This document shows, piece after piece, positions 17,131 through 24,155 of a DNA stretch of 25,459 nt (its first letter is position 1; every line of letters starts with the position of its first letter). Source of the DNA: a virus; IMG/VR virus record IMGVR_UViG_3300035666_000147, positions 1-25,459 of that record; one strand, 5' to 3'. The notes beneath the pieces are model-generated. The model was given only the letters and a program-made list of their open reading frames with translations, ran no database searches and was not told the DNA's origin. Made by a program: the position numbers and the translations under genes.

Positions 17131-18693
17131 ATGACCGGGGAGTACCCCGTTGTGAGAAAGCCAGAAATGACTGACATCAAACGCTTCAAGGCGATCTTTG
17201 AGGGATTGGATATCGCCTACGGAACCTACCGGATTGAGAAGGCGAGGGGAGATGGCAAGCAAGCGGGAAAGGCCGTGGTGGTTAGACAACCACCAGTGGA
17301 TGAGCTCTGGGAAAAGCATCTGGAAGGTGTTGAGCCTTCTCTTGGTATTATCCCTATCCGGGCTGATAATTCTTGCATTTGGGGCTGTATTGATATTGAT
17401 CAATATCCCCTTGATCATCGCAGCGTTGTGGAGAAGATCAAGACGCTGAACCTGCCCCTCGTGGTCTGCCGCAGCAAATCAGGCGGCGCGCATGTGTTTG
17501 CGTTTACCAAGGAACCGATCCCTGCCGCTGACATGCGTCAGTACCTCACCGCCTGTGCAGCGCTGCTGGGTGAGTCAGGCAGAGAGATCTTTCCCAAGCA
17601 AAGCGAGATTCTTGTTGACCGTGGCGATACGGGCAACTTCTTAAACCTACCCTACTTTGGCGGCGATGAAACGCTGCGCTATGGCATTAAGAGCGATGGC
17701 ACGGCAGCTACGCTTGAAGAGTTTTATCGTTTATATGACGATGCGGTGCAAGACCAACTCGTTGCACCCGAGGCCCCTGCAAAGCCTGAGCAGCCCATCA
17801 AGGATGGTCCGCCTTGTTTACAGACGCTGTGTTCACAGGGCTTTCCTGAAGGCACAAGAAACAACGGCCTTTTTAACATCGGCATCTACCTCAAGCGCAC
17901 GGGTGCGCACAACTGGGAAGACAAGCTTGCCGAGCACAATCAAAAGTACTTTGGTCCCCCATTGGGACTGAGCGAGTTGCAGGTTATCGTTAAGCAACTG
18001 ACCAAAAAAGATTACAAGTACAAGTGTAAAGATGCGCCGATTAATTCTTTTTGTAATGCTGGCCTTTGTCGCACTCGCAAGTTTGGCGTTGGTGCCGATG
18101 GTCCTGATGCTCCTCAAATGTCTGCCCTCTCCAAGTACAACAGTGAGCCTCCACTATGGTTCTTGGATATCAACGGCAGGCGCGTTGAGCTCGATACGGA
18201 GAGTCTCTACAACCAAGCGGCGTTCCAAAAAGCGTGCATGGACAAGATCAACCTCTTACCGCCCACGCTACGCAAGCAAGACTGGGAGCAAGTGCTCAAC
18301 GCCTTACTGCGTGAGATGGTCGAGCTAGAACAGATTCAAGAGGCATCCGAAGACACCACCATCACAGGGCGATTCACGGCGCTTCTGGAGGAGTTCACCA
18401 CGCACATTCAGCAGGCCATGGACCGTGATGAAATCCTCATGGGCAGGCCCTGGGTGGATGAAGAGGATCAGAAGGTTTACTTCCGCATCAAGGATCTTGA
18501 GGATCACCTCACGCGCAATAACTTCAAGGGCCTGAGCGCACCGAAGATGGCCCAGCGGCTGCGTGATCTTGGCGGTGAACCATTACCCATGTTTCTCAAA
18601 GGCCGCACCACACGCGTGTGGCGTATCCCATGCTTCCCGAAACAAGAAGCACCCTTTGAGACGCCAGCAGCTAAACAAGCGAGTCCGTTCTAA
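17131..18693 (+). CDS. Archaeo-eukaryotic-type (AEP) primase, TOTE-like, with zinc-binding C-terminal module
   Basis: The 520-residue protein carries AEP primase motifs. There is an acidic pair D88-x-D90 in WGCIDIDQY, the nucleotide-binding SKSGGAHVFAF (115-125, catalytic-type H121), and FPKQSEI then GNFLNLPYFG (169-178). This order closely resembles the primase domain found in TOTE conflict systems and in phage primase-polymerases. Residues 228-256 (PPCLQTLCSQGFPEGTRNNG) and 297-320 (YKCKDAPINSFCNAGLCRTR) form a cysteine-containing module as in primase C-terminal domains. The last 160 residues are helical. The ATG at 17131 is preceded by GGGGGA; ATG 17167 is an in-frame alternative that lacks a clear ribosome site. 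A small hairpin (CGGGG/CCCCG, 17136-17149) overlaps the start of the frame. It likely primes phage DNA synthesis. Confidence 0.85.
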   Translation: MTGEYPVVRKPEMTDIKRFKAIFEGLDIAYGTYRIEKARGDGKQAGKAVVVRQPPVDELWEKHLEGVEPSLGIIPIRADNSCIWGCIDIDQYPLDHRSVVEKIKTLNLPLVVCRSKSGGAHVFAFTKEPIPAADMRQYLTACAALLGESGREIFPKQSEILVDRGDTGNFLNLPYFGGDETLRYGIKSDGTAATLEEFYRLYDDAVQDQLVAPEAPAKPEQPIKDGPPCLQTLCSQGFPEGTRNNGLFNIGIYLKRTGAHNWEDKLAEHNQKYFGPPLGLSELQVIVKQLTKKDYKYKCKDAPINSFCNAGLCRTRKFGVGADGPDAPQMSALSKYNSEPPLWFLDINGRRVELDTESLYNQAAFQKACMDKINLLPPTLRKQDWEQVLNALLREMVELEQIQEASEDTTITGRFTALLEEFTTHIQQAMDRDEILMGRPWVDEEDQKVYFRIKDLEDHLTRNNFKGLSAPKMAQRLRDLGGEPLPMFLKGRTTRVWRIPCFPKQEAPFETPAAKQASPF

Positions 18694-20192
18694 TGAGCAC
18701 GCAAAAGGTATTCGGCCCTCCAGGGACGGGCAAGACCACGTACCTATTGGGCGTGGTGCAAGACGAGTTGTCCAAGGACACCGCCTCAAACAAGATCGGC
18801 TACTTTGCCTTCACACGCAAAGCGGCTAACGAGGCGCGTGATCGGGCGATCGTGAAGTTCCCGCACCTGAACCCTACTACGGACTTCCCGTGGTTCAGGA
18901 CGCTTCATTCGCTGGCCTTTCGCTGCCTTGGGATTAACAAGAGCGAGATGATGCAAGATGAAAACTACAAAGAGTTTGGCAGAAGCTGTGGTTTGGAGAT
19001 CGCTACAGAAAACGACACCGATGGGTTCGTAGCGCGAGCAGACAACGCCATTCTGAACGAGATCAACCTTGCACGGATCAAGGGCCTTGATCTGAAGACC
19101 CACTATAACCAGTCCTCGCTCGATATTGAGTGGTTTCACTTCGAGTATGTGGAGCGCGCCTATCGCCAGTACAAAGGCGAGAATGGACTGCTTGACTTCA
19201 CCGATCTGCTTGAGTTGATCGTGCAAGAACCCAATCGCTTACCGCGCCTTGATGCACTGATCGTGGATGAATCGCAAGATCTCTCGCGCCTTCAGTGGCA
19301 GTTAGTCAAGGATCTTGCCAAACGCTCCACGCGTGTTTACCTAGCGGGCGATGATGATCAGGCGATCTACAACTGGGCAGGTGCTGATGTTGATTCGTTT
19401 CTCACCTTCCCTGGCGAAGTCAAGGTGCTGGATAAGTCTTACCGTATCCCTGCAAAGGTTCACGCCTTAGCCGAGCGCGTGGTTAAGCGCATCCACCATC
19501 GACAGCCCAAGGAGTGGTCTGCTCGTGATGAGCAGGGCAACATCCAAACCTATAACCATTTTTCCCAGGCCGACATGACCGATGGCGAGTGGCTCGTGAT
19601 GGCCGCTGCAAACTACATGCTGGATGAACTGCCTGAGTGGCTCAAGAGTCAAGGGCTGCTTTTCGAGCGCCATGGACAACGGAGCATTGGCGAGAAGGTG
19701 CTCGCAGCGGTCTATGGTTGGGAAGGGTTGCGCAAGGGCAATGAGATCCCGCTATCGGTTGCTAAGACGATCTACTCGTATCTCGACCCAGGGCTCATTG
19801 CTAAAGGATTTAAAACCTTGAACAGTGCGCCCGAGGATCGGATGTACTCGATCAAGGATCTGCATGCGAGGTGGGGCCTGTTGACCGATGGCATCTGGCA
19901 CGAGGTGCTGACCAAGATCAGTGCAAGCCAGCGCCAGTACATCATTGCTTTACTTCGACGCGGTGTGAAATTAAATGCAGCACCGAAGATAAAACTTTCC
20001 ACGATCCATGGCGCAAAAGGTGGAGAAGCTGATAATGTTCTACTTTTGACAGACCTGTCTACCAAGTTTGCCAAAAGTTATGACACTAACCCCGACGACA
20101 TCAATCGGTTGCTCTATGTTGGTATCACGCGCACTCGTAAAACCTTGCACTTGGTCATGCCACGCAGCAACCAGAAAGGCTTTCGACTGTGA
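18693..20192 (+). CDS. UvrD/Rep-like superfamily 1 DNA helicase
   Basis: The 499-residue protein has the full SF1A motif set. Walker A is GPPGTGKTT (8-16), Ia is AFTRKAANE, motif II VDESQD (191-196), III GDDDQAIYNWAGA (219-231), IV SYRIP (249-253), V STIHGAKGGEADNV (436-449) and VI RLLYVGITRTRK (472-483). It is shorter than host UvrD (about 720 residues) and appears to have reduced accessory subdomains, as in phage replicative or recombination helicases. It unwinds DNA with 3'-5' polarity in this family; polarity here is inferred. The ATG overlaps the primase TAA (TAATG), and its TGA overlaps the polymerase GTG (GTGA), so the three proteins are translationally coupled, consistent with a shared replisome role. 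Confidence 0.93.
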   Translation: MSTQKVFGPPGTGKTTYLLGVVQDELSKDTASNKIGYFAFTRKAANEARDRAIVKFPHLNPTTDFPWFRTLHSLAFRCLGINKSEMMQDENYKEFGRSCGLEIATENDTDGFVARADNAILNEINLARIKGLDLKTHYNQSSLDIEWFHFEYVERAYRQYKGENGLLDFTDLLELIVQEPNRLPRLDALIVDESQDLSRLQWQLVKDLAKRSTRVYLAGDDDQAIYNWAGADVDSFLTFPGEVKVLDKSYRIPAKVHALAERVVKRIHHRQPKEWSARDEQGNIQTYNHFSQADMTDGEWLVMAAANYMLDELPEWLKSQGLLFERHGQRSIGEKVLAAVYGWEGLRKGNEIPLSVAKTIYSYLDPGLIAKGFKTLNSAPEDRMYSIKDLHARWGLLTDGIWHEVLTKISASQRQYIIALLRRGVKLNAAPKIKLSTIHGAKGGEADNVLLLTDLSTKFAKSYDTNPDDINRLLYVGITRTRKTLHLVMPRSNQKGFRL

Positions 20193-23017
20193 CGCTACCA
20201 CTATTCCCGCCCACCTCCGAGTGGGTTCCCCCGGCCTCTTTTCCCGATCTATCTGACGCCAAGGAGATTGCAATTGATCTGGAAACGTGCGACAGAAACA
20301 TGGAACGGTTCGGCCCCGGATGGCCAAGAAATGATGGTTACATTGTCGGCTACGCCATTGCTGTTGAAGGATGGCGAGGCTACTACCCAGTTGCTCATGA
20401 GGGTGGAGGTAACCTTGACCGTGGGATTGTTGAGCGATTCATTCGACGTGTGCTTGACCTTCCATGTCCCAAGATCATGCACAACGCCGCCTACGATCTT
20501 GGATGGCTTCTCGCCTCTGGATTTAATGTGCGGGGTCGAATCATTGACACCATGGTCGCTGCTGCTTGCATCGATGAAAACCGATTCAGCTACGCCCTCA
20601 ATGCCCTCGGTTTCGATTACCTCAAAGAGGTCAAATCTGAGCAGGGACTAAAGGAAGCCGCACAAGACTTTGGCGTCCATGCCAAGAAAGAACTCTGGCG
20701 CTTGCCTGCCATGTTTGTGGGCGAGTACGCCGAGCAAGATGCTGCGCTCACGCTTAAGCTTTGGCAGCACTTCAAGACGGTCTTACGCAAGGAAGAAGTT
20801 GAATCGATCTTTGATCTAGAAACTGAACTTCTACCTGTGCTGGTTGGCATCACCAAGCGGGGCATCCGCTTTGATCGCGATCGAGCAACCAAGCTCGTGG
20901 GCGAGATGCAAGACAAAGAAGCCCAACTGGTTAAGGCTATTCGCAAAGCCTGCGGGTCGCCCGTGGACATCTGGGCCGCAGCCAGCATCGCTACAGGGTT
21001 TGACAAACTCGGGATCCATTACCCAAGGACCACGAACGGACTGCCAAGCTTTACCAAAAGTTTTCTTGACACGCACGAGCACCCGATCTGCAAACAGATC
21101 GTTGAAGCACGCGAGCTCAACAAGACCCACGGCACGTTCTTGCAGCCTTACTTGGACTTCTCTGCGCACGATGGCCGCATCCATCCGCACATCAACCAGA
21201 TCCGATCCGACGATGGCGGCACGGTCACAGGCAGGCTTTCCATGGCCAATCCTAATCTTCAACAGGTCAGCGCAAGACACGAGGTTCTTGGTCCATTAGT
21301 CAGGGGGCTTTTCCTTCCGGAGGAGGGTCAAAAATGGGCCGCAAACGACTTCTCGTCTCAAGAACCAAGGATCTTGATTCATTACGCACATTTATTAGGT
21401 CTTTCTGGTACTGACGAAGTCGTGAAGGCTTATCGAGAGAATCCGAGAACAGACTTCTATCAGATCGTAGCCGACGCAGCGAACGTGCCACGGAAGGTTG
21501 CGAAGACATGTATTGCAGAAGGCCAACTTGTACTCACTGATAGTGGGCTAGTCCCCATTGAAAAAATAACCACGGCACATAAGGTATGGGATGGGGTAGA
21601 ATGGGTGAACCACGATGGCGTGGTGTTCATGGGTAACAAGGAGGTAATCACCTATGGCAATCTCACCGCAACACCGGATCACGACATCTGGACAGTCGAA
21701 TCAGGGAAGATTTCTCTCGGGCTCGCAGCATCAAGACTGGAGACACCTATACGAACCGGAAATGCTGGGCAAGCAATTCGGTATGTGGACAGTGGTCAGC
21801 AGGGAGATCCAACGTCGTGGCAAGCATCACTATACAAGGGTGCGATGCGCCTGTGGCGTCGAGGACTGGAAGGTTTTAGACAACTTGAAACGTGGGAAGT
21901 CAAAACAATGCAACTCCTGTGCCATGACGGAGCGTCATCGTCTGGCGGGCAATTTATTAGTCTCTTCCCGTGGGGTATCTCTTTTACAAAAAAGAGCGGT
22001 TTCAATCCTCCAACGCTGCAACAATCCAAACGACAAGGGTTATGCTCATTATGGAAGTCGTGGCATAACTTGCGAGTTCGAGTCGGTCAAGGAATTGGTG
22101 GAGTATTTGCTCACAGTGTCCCCAGCCGAGGATTGGATTGGCAAACAGATCGATCGGATCGACAACGACAAGGGTTACGTACGTGGGAACATTCGGTGTG
22201 CCACGTCCTCACAGAACAGTGCCAACCGTCGCATAACACGCTATGTTACGTATCGTGGTCAGAGAGTTTGTTTAGGTCATGTTTGGCATCTTGTGAAAAC
22301 GGATCACCCAAACTTCCAGTTTACGAGCGGTTGGACAGTGAAGCTGATCAAACAAGGTGTGGAGCCCGATCAATTGCCCACGTATCAACGCGTCGGTATG
22401 CGAAGGTGTACGACATACTCAATGCCGGACCCCGCCATCGTTTCACTGTATCGAACGCCTTAGTATCAAATTGCACCCTGGCCATCATGTACGGCGCCGG
22501 AAAAGCAAAGATGGCTCAACAGCTTGATATGCCTCTAGATGAGGCCAGTGAACTCATCAAAACCTTTCATCAAAAAGTGCCCTTCTTGCGTGGCACCGTG
22601 GATGCCGTGATGCGCCGGATCGAGCATCGCGGATCCGGTGGCGCGATCCGTACCTTGTTAGGACGCAAGTGCCGCTTCCCGCTTTGGGAGCCCACTGAGT
22701 GGGGTATCAATAAGGCACTGCCCTTTGAGGAAGCCTCCATCAAATATGGACCAAGAATCAAGCGTGCAATGACCTACAAAGGACTGAATCGATTGATTCA
22801 GGGGTCAGCAGCGGATCAGACCAAGAAGGCTATGGTTGAACTTCATAAAGCAGGGTTTGACCTTTTGCTTTCCGTGCATGACGAGCTTGCGCTATCCGTG
22901 AACAAGCGTGAAGAGGCTGAAGAGGCCGCACATATCATGGCTAATGCTGTGCAGCTTGAAGTACCGTCAGTAGTGGACGTTGAGATAGGTGAGACGTGGG
23001 GAGCGTCGATGGGATGA
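20189..23017 (+). CDS. Family A DNA polymerase with 3'-5' exonuclease, interrupted by an intein
   Basis: The 942-residue precursor starts at GTG 20189 inside the helicase stop. The exonuclease shows ExoI D30/E32 (IDLET), ExoII HNAAYDLGWL (98-107, D103) and ExoIII Y180/D184 (GEYAEQDAALT). The polymerase shows TGRLSMANPNLQQ (347-359), motif A DFSSQEPR (387-394), motif B RKVAKT (435-440) resuming as CTLAIMYGAG (762-771), and motif C SVHDEL (895-900). An intein (441-761) splits motif B, so the enzyme is active only after splicing, giving a 621-residue mature protein. No 5'-3' exonuclease domain is present. The residue equivalent to E. coli Pol I position 762 is Leu (L764 of the precursor). It is the replicative polymerase of the phage and the last gene before a terminator candidate. 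Confidence 0.95.
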   Translation: MTLPLFPPTSEWVPPASFPDLSDAKEIAIDLETCDRNMERFGPGWPRNDGYIVGYAIAVEGWRGYYPVAHEGGGNLDRGIVERFIRRVLDLPCPKIMHNAAYDLGWLLASGFNVRGRIIDTMVAAACIDENRFSYALNALGFDYLKEVKSEQGLKEAAQDFGVHAKKELWRLPAMFVGEYAEQDAALTLKLWQHFKTVLRKEEVESIFDLETELLPVLVGITKRGIRFDRDRATKLVGEMQDKEAQLVKAIRKACGSPVDIWAAASIATGFDKLGIHYPRTTNGLPSFTKSFLDTHEHPICKQIVEARELNKTHGTFLQPYLDFSAHDGRIHPHINQIRSDDGGTVTGRLSMANPNLQQVSARHEVLGPLVRGLFLPEEGQKWAANDFSSQEPRILIHYAHLLGLSGTDEVVKAYRENPRTDFYQIVADAANVPRKVAKTCIAEGQLVLTDSGLVPIEKITTAHKVWDGVEWVNHDGVVFMGNKEVITYGNLTATPDHDIWTVESGKISLGLAASRLETPIRTGNAGQAIRYVDSGQQGDPTSWQASLYKGAMRLWRRGLEGFRQLETWEVKTMQLLCHDGASSSGGQFISLFPWGISFTKKSGFNPPTLQQSKRQGLCSLWKSWHNLRVRVGQGIGGVFAHSVPSRGLDWQTDRSDRQRQGLRTWEHSVCHVLTEQCQPSHNTLCYVSWSESLFRSCLASCENGSPKLPVYERLDSEADQTRCGARSIAHVSTRRYAKVYDILNAGPRHRFTVSNALVSNCTLAIMYGAGKAKMAQQLDMPLDEASELIKTFHQKVPFLRGTVDAVMRRIEHRGSGGAIRTLLGRKCRFPLWEPTEWGINKALPFEEASIKYGPRIKRAMTYKGLNRLIQGSAADQTKKAMVELHKAGFDLLLSVHDELALSVNKREEAEEAAHIMANAVQLEVPSVVDVEIGETWGASMG
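21638..21644 (+). promoter_or_regulatory. Internal Shine-Dalgarno for the nested endonuclease
   Basis: AAGGAGG lies in the intein coding sequence (reading Asn-Lys-Glu-Val in the polymerase frame) 9 nt before ATG 21654. The stretch AAGGAGGTAATCACC is complementary to the 3' end of bacterial 16S rRNA over nearly its whole length. Immediately after it, TAA at 21645-21647 closes the endonuclease frame upstream, so that frame needs a new initiation here. Confidence 0.85.
21654..22463 (+). CDS. HNH-like homing endonuclease encoded out of frame inside the intein
   Basis: The 269-codon ORF is in the +1 frame relative to the polymerase. From residue 37 it reads as a standard phage endonuclease: MLGKQFGMWTVVSRE, a four-cysteine zinc ribbon (C65, C67, C86, C89), RCNNPNDKGYAHYGSRGI (121-138), QIDRIDNDKGYVRGNIRCAT (165-184) and QNSANRR, then a C-terminal DNA-binding-like VTYRGQRVCLGHVW repeat segment. 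This is the YGGRGI/DRIDN class of phage HNH-like proteins, in which the first His of HNH is replaced. The first 36 and last 18 or so residues are shadows of intein blocks B and F/G. The strong ribosome site favours ATG 21654; ATG 21762, where homology starts, is an alternative. It would cut intein-free polymerase alleles to drive homing (inference). Confidence 0.88.
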   Translation: MAISPQHRITTSGQSNQGRFLSGSQHQDWRHLYEPEMLGKQFGMWTVVSREIQRRGKHHYTRVRCACGVEDWKVLDNLKRGKSKQCNSCAMTERHRLAGNLLVSSRGVSLLQKRAVSILQRCNNPNDKGYAHYGSRGITCEFESVKELVEYLLTVSPAEDWIGKQIDRIDNDKGYVRGNIRCATSSQNSANRRITRYVTYRGQRVCLGHVWHLVKTDHPNFQFTSGWTVKLIKQGVEPDQLPTYQRVGMRRCTTYSMPDPAIVSLYRTP

Positions 23018-23148
23018 GCATCTTTACACCGTTCTCCATGGGCTGCATAATGATTGCGGTAGTGTCCATAGCTACCTCTCCTGTTGTTGTCTTCCCGACG
23101 ATGTTGGCCCGTGGTCCAAGGATCACGGGTCTTTTTTATGCCTACTAA
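23014..23148 (+). CDS. Possible small hydrophobic peptide after the polymerase
   Basis: A 44-codon ORF starts at an ATG overlapping the polymerase stop (ATGA), with GGGGAG about 10 nt upstream. It encodes a mostly hydrophobic peptide (MSIFTPFSMGCIMIAVVSIA, then SPVVVFPTML) that would form one membrane segment, ending in a short basic tail. Phage genomes often carry such peptides. Against it, its 3' third coincides with a strong terminator hairpin and the region could simply be untranslated. The antisense strand is also open here. I give it low confidence. Confidence 0.35.
   Translation: MSIFTPFSMGCIMIAVVSIATSPVVVFPTMLARGPRITGLFYAY
23108..23137 (+). terminator. Rho-independent terminator after the replication operon
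   Basis: The arms CCCGTGGTC (23108-23116) and GATCACGGG (23121-23129) pair over nine positions with one G-T wobble around a CAAG loop. They are followed by TCTTTTTT (23130-23137). It lies 91 nt after the polymerase stop. The next probable start codon follows the T-run directly. Confidence 0.8.
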
Positions 23149-23443
23149 AAAGAAGTCCAAGAAGGGCCGACCACGCTTATGGTTTAAGCGTGAGAAGAAG
23201 GTTGTCTCGCCTTCGCGCAGACAAACAAAACCCTGGTGTACGGTGATGCTGCCGTTAGAAGCTTATGCCATGCTCACGGAGTTGAGTGAGTTTCATATCG
23301 TTTCTCGCTCCACCATCGCACACCGCTTGATCTACGCAGAGTTTTTACGTACACTTTCTCGCGTAGACCCCGAGAAAGCTAAAGAAATGGAGAAAGAATT
23401 TGAAGCGCGCTTTCACAATCCCGTTATCGAACGTGTTGAATGA
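23138..23443 (+). CDS. Small basic protein, possible DNA-binding
   Basis: The 101-residue product begins at the ATG directly after the terminator T-run. The N-terminus is highly basic (MPTKKKSKKGRPRLWFKREK). Residues 34-70 (CTVMLPLEAYAMLTELSEFH, then SRSTIAHRLIYAEFL) have the look of a strand followed by two helices, as in ribbon-helix-helix or short helix-turn-helix proteins, with a Glu/Lys helix after that. No clear ribosome site precedes the ATG: AAGGA is 15 nt away within the hairpin. Expression may depend on terminator readthrough or on an unseen promoter. The possible regulatory function is an inference from fold impression. Confidence 0.6.
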   Translation: MPTKKKSKKGRPRLWFKREKKVVSPSRRQTKPWCTVMLPLEAYAMLTELSEFHIVSRSTIAHRLIYAEFLRTLSRVDPEKAKEMEKEFEARFHNPVIERVE

Positions 23444-23768
23444 ATTAGAAGTATTTGTTCAATACGAAGTCCTGCCAGCCGAAGCTGGATTGCCTGAGCA
23501 GATCGATATCAAAACCGCATGGCTTGATCTTGAACATCAAGATAGGCCAAGACGTGTCAACATTCTCGGCGCATTGACAGAATCTAATCTCATGCTTTTA
23601 GAGGACGAAGCCTTTGAACACCATCGAACCCTACAGAAACCTATCCCGGAGCGGGATCCGCGCCAACTTGAACTACTACCAGACCCGTATGGACCGGTTG
23701 AGGCGGGAAATACGCGAGTTGGAATTCCAGTATCAATTGAACATCTGCGCGTACTCGTGGATGATTGA
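23400..23768 (+). CDS. Small phage protein of unknown function
   Basis: The frame is 122 codons from TTG 23400, which has GGAGAAAG 3 nt upstream and overlaps the previous gene by 44 nt; a TTG at 23436 beginning MNELEVFVQYEVLPAEAGLP is an alternative. The visible core (VQYEVLPAEAGLPEQIDIKT, then LTESNLMLLEDEAFEHH) fits a compact soluble alpha/beta protein. I have an impression of similar small early phage proteins with an acidic LEDEAFEHH-type helix. The last 50 codons overlap another ORF in a different frame. No function can be named. Confidence 0.6.
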   Translation: MKRAFTIPLSNVLNELEVFVQYEVLPAEAGLPEQIDIKTAWLDLEHQDRPRRVNILGALTESNLMLLEDEAFEHHRTLQKPIPERDPRQLELLPDPYGPVEAGNTRVGIPVSIEHLRVLVDD

Positions 23769-23835
23769 CGACCAAGGAGAAACCAATGCAACACCTGACC
23801 GACCAACTTCGGCTGATGGCCGAGCAAATGACTGA
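23614..23835 (+). CDS. Overlapping small coiled-coil protein
   Basis: This 73-codon ORF starts at TTG 23614 with AGAGGA 8 nt upstream. It overlaps the end of the previous frame by 155 nt and the next gene by 50 nt. Residues 17-50 (ANLNYYQTRMDRLRREIREL, then EFQYQLNICAYSWM) make a regular charged helix typical of short phage coiled coils and look more protein-like than the competing frame over the same DNA. The last 20 residues overlap the next gene and look like a shadow tail. It is probably real but one of the overlapping frames may be spurious. Confidence 0.5.
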   Translation: MNTIEPYRNLSRSGIRANLNYYQTRMDRLRREIRELEFQYQLNICAYSWMIDDQGETNATPDRPTSADGRAND

Positions 23836-24001
23836 CAGAGAAGACGCGCGCACGATCATGTACGCCGTTAATCACATCGAAGCTGCCAAGGTGTGGAAGC
23901 TTCGTTGGGCCGAGGCTGATGAGAAGTTGCACAAGCTGCACGAGATGCATGACAAACTACTGAGGGAATACAATGAATACAGAAAGCAACACGGAGACTG
24001 A
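23786..24001 (+). CDS. Small helical phage protein
   Basis: The 71-residue product starts at ATG 23786, with AAGGAG placed 6 nt upstream, which decides this start over the in-frame TTG at 23765. The sequence is a continuous charged helix: HLTDQLRLMAEQMTDREDAR, then WAEADEKLHKLHEMHDKLL and EYNEYRKQHGD. It probably forms a coiled coil or helical hairpin. No function is recognised. The next small gene starts 29 nt before its end. Confidence 0.75.
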   Translation: MQHLTDQLRLMAEQMTDREDARTIMYAVNHIEAAKVWKLRWAEADEKLHKLHEMHDKLLREYNEYRKQHGD

Positions 24002-24140
24002 CTTTCCTATCAGTCCTGAACAGATGAAATGGCCGTTCAGAACTAAAGAAGAGCAAGAAAAAATTATCAAATGGCGACAAAAACAAAAAAGACGTGATAA
24101 AGTAAATGAACTCAGCGATGTTGAGTTAGCACCTTACTGA
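23973..24140 (+). CDS. Very small basic protein
   Basis: A 55-codon frame begins at ATG 23973 preceded by GAGGGA 5 nt upstream, overlapping the previous gene by 29 nt. The product opens MNTESNTETDFPISPEQMKW and continues into a Lys/Gln/Arg-rich helix (EEQEKIIKWRQKQKRRDK) with an acidic end. The DNA here is clearly more A-rich than in surrounding genes, matching lysine codons. The ribosome site and compact spacing to the next gene (15 nt) support it. Function is unknown. Confidence 0.65.
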   Translation: MNTESNTETDFPISPEQMKWPFRTKEEQEKIIKWRQKQKRRDKVNELSDVELAPY

Positions 24141-24155
24141 TACAGGAGAAAGAAG

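Larger units (their letters stand above)
21509..22471 (+). mobile_element. Class 1 intein in polymerase motif B
   Basis: The intein covers residues 441-761 of the polymerase precursor (321 residues). Block A starts at Cys441 (CIAEGQLVLTDSGLVPIEKI). Block B is NLTATPDHDIWT with the T495-x-x-H498 pair. Block F is VYDILNAGPRHRFTVSN with His750, and block G ends in ALVSN with Asn761 followed by Cys762 as +1 nucleophile. The penultimate residue is Ser instead of the common His, a known variation. Between blocks B and F (about 240 residues) the polymerase frame has no LAGLIDADG or HNH motif and looks like a frame shadow rich in Arg, Gln, Ser and Trp. The recognisable endonuclease is encoded there in the +1 frame. 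Boundaries rest on motif reading and restored polymerase homology after removal. Confidence 0.93.

Noticed and set aside
17136-17149. CGGGG/CCCCG hairpin considered as a terminator
   Set aside because: It lies at the start of the primase frame and has no T-run; at most it could modulate translation initiation.
21654-22463. Frameshift or assembly error as explanation for the out-of-frame endonuclease
   Set aside because: A single indel would shift the polymerase away from its frame, but blocks F/G and motif B resume in the original frame and the polymerase frame has no stop across the region. Two compensating errors plus a matching internal Shine-Dalgarno are less likely.
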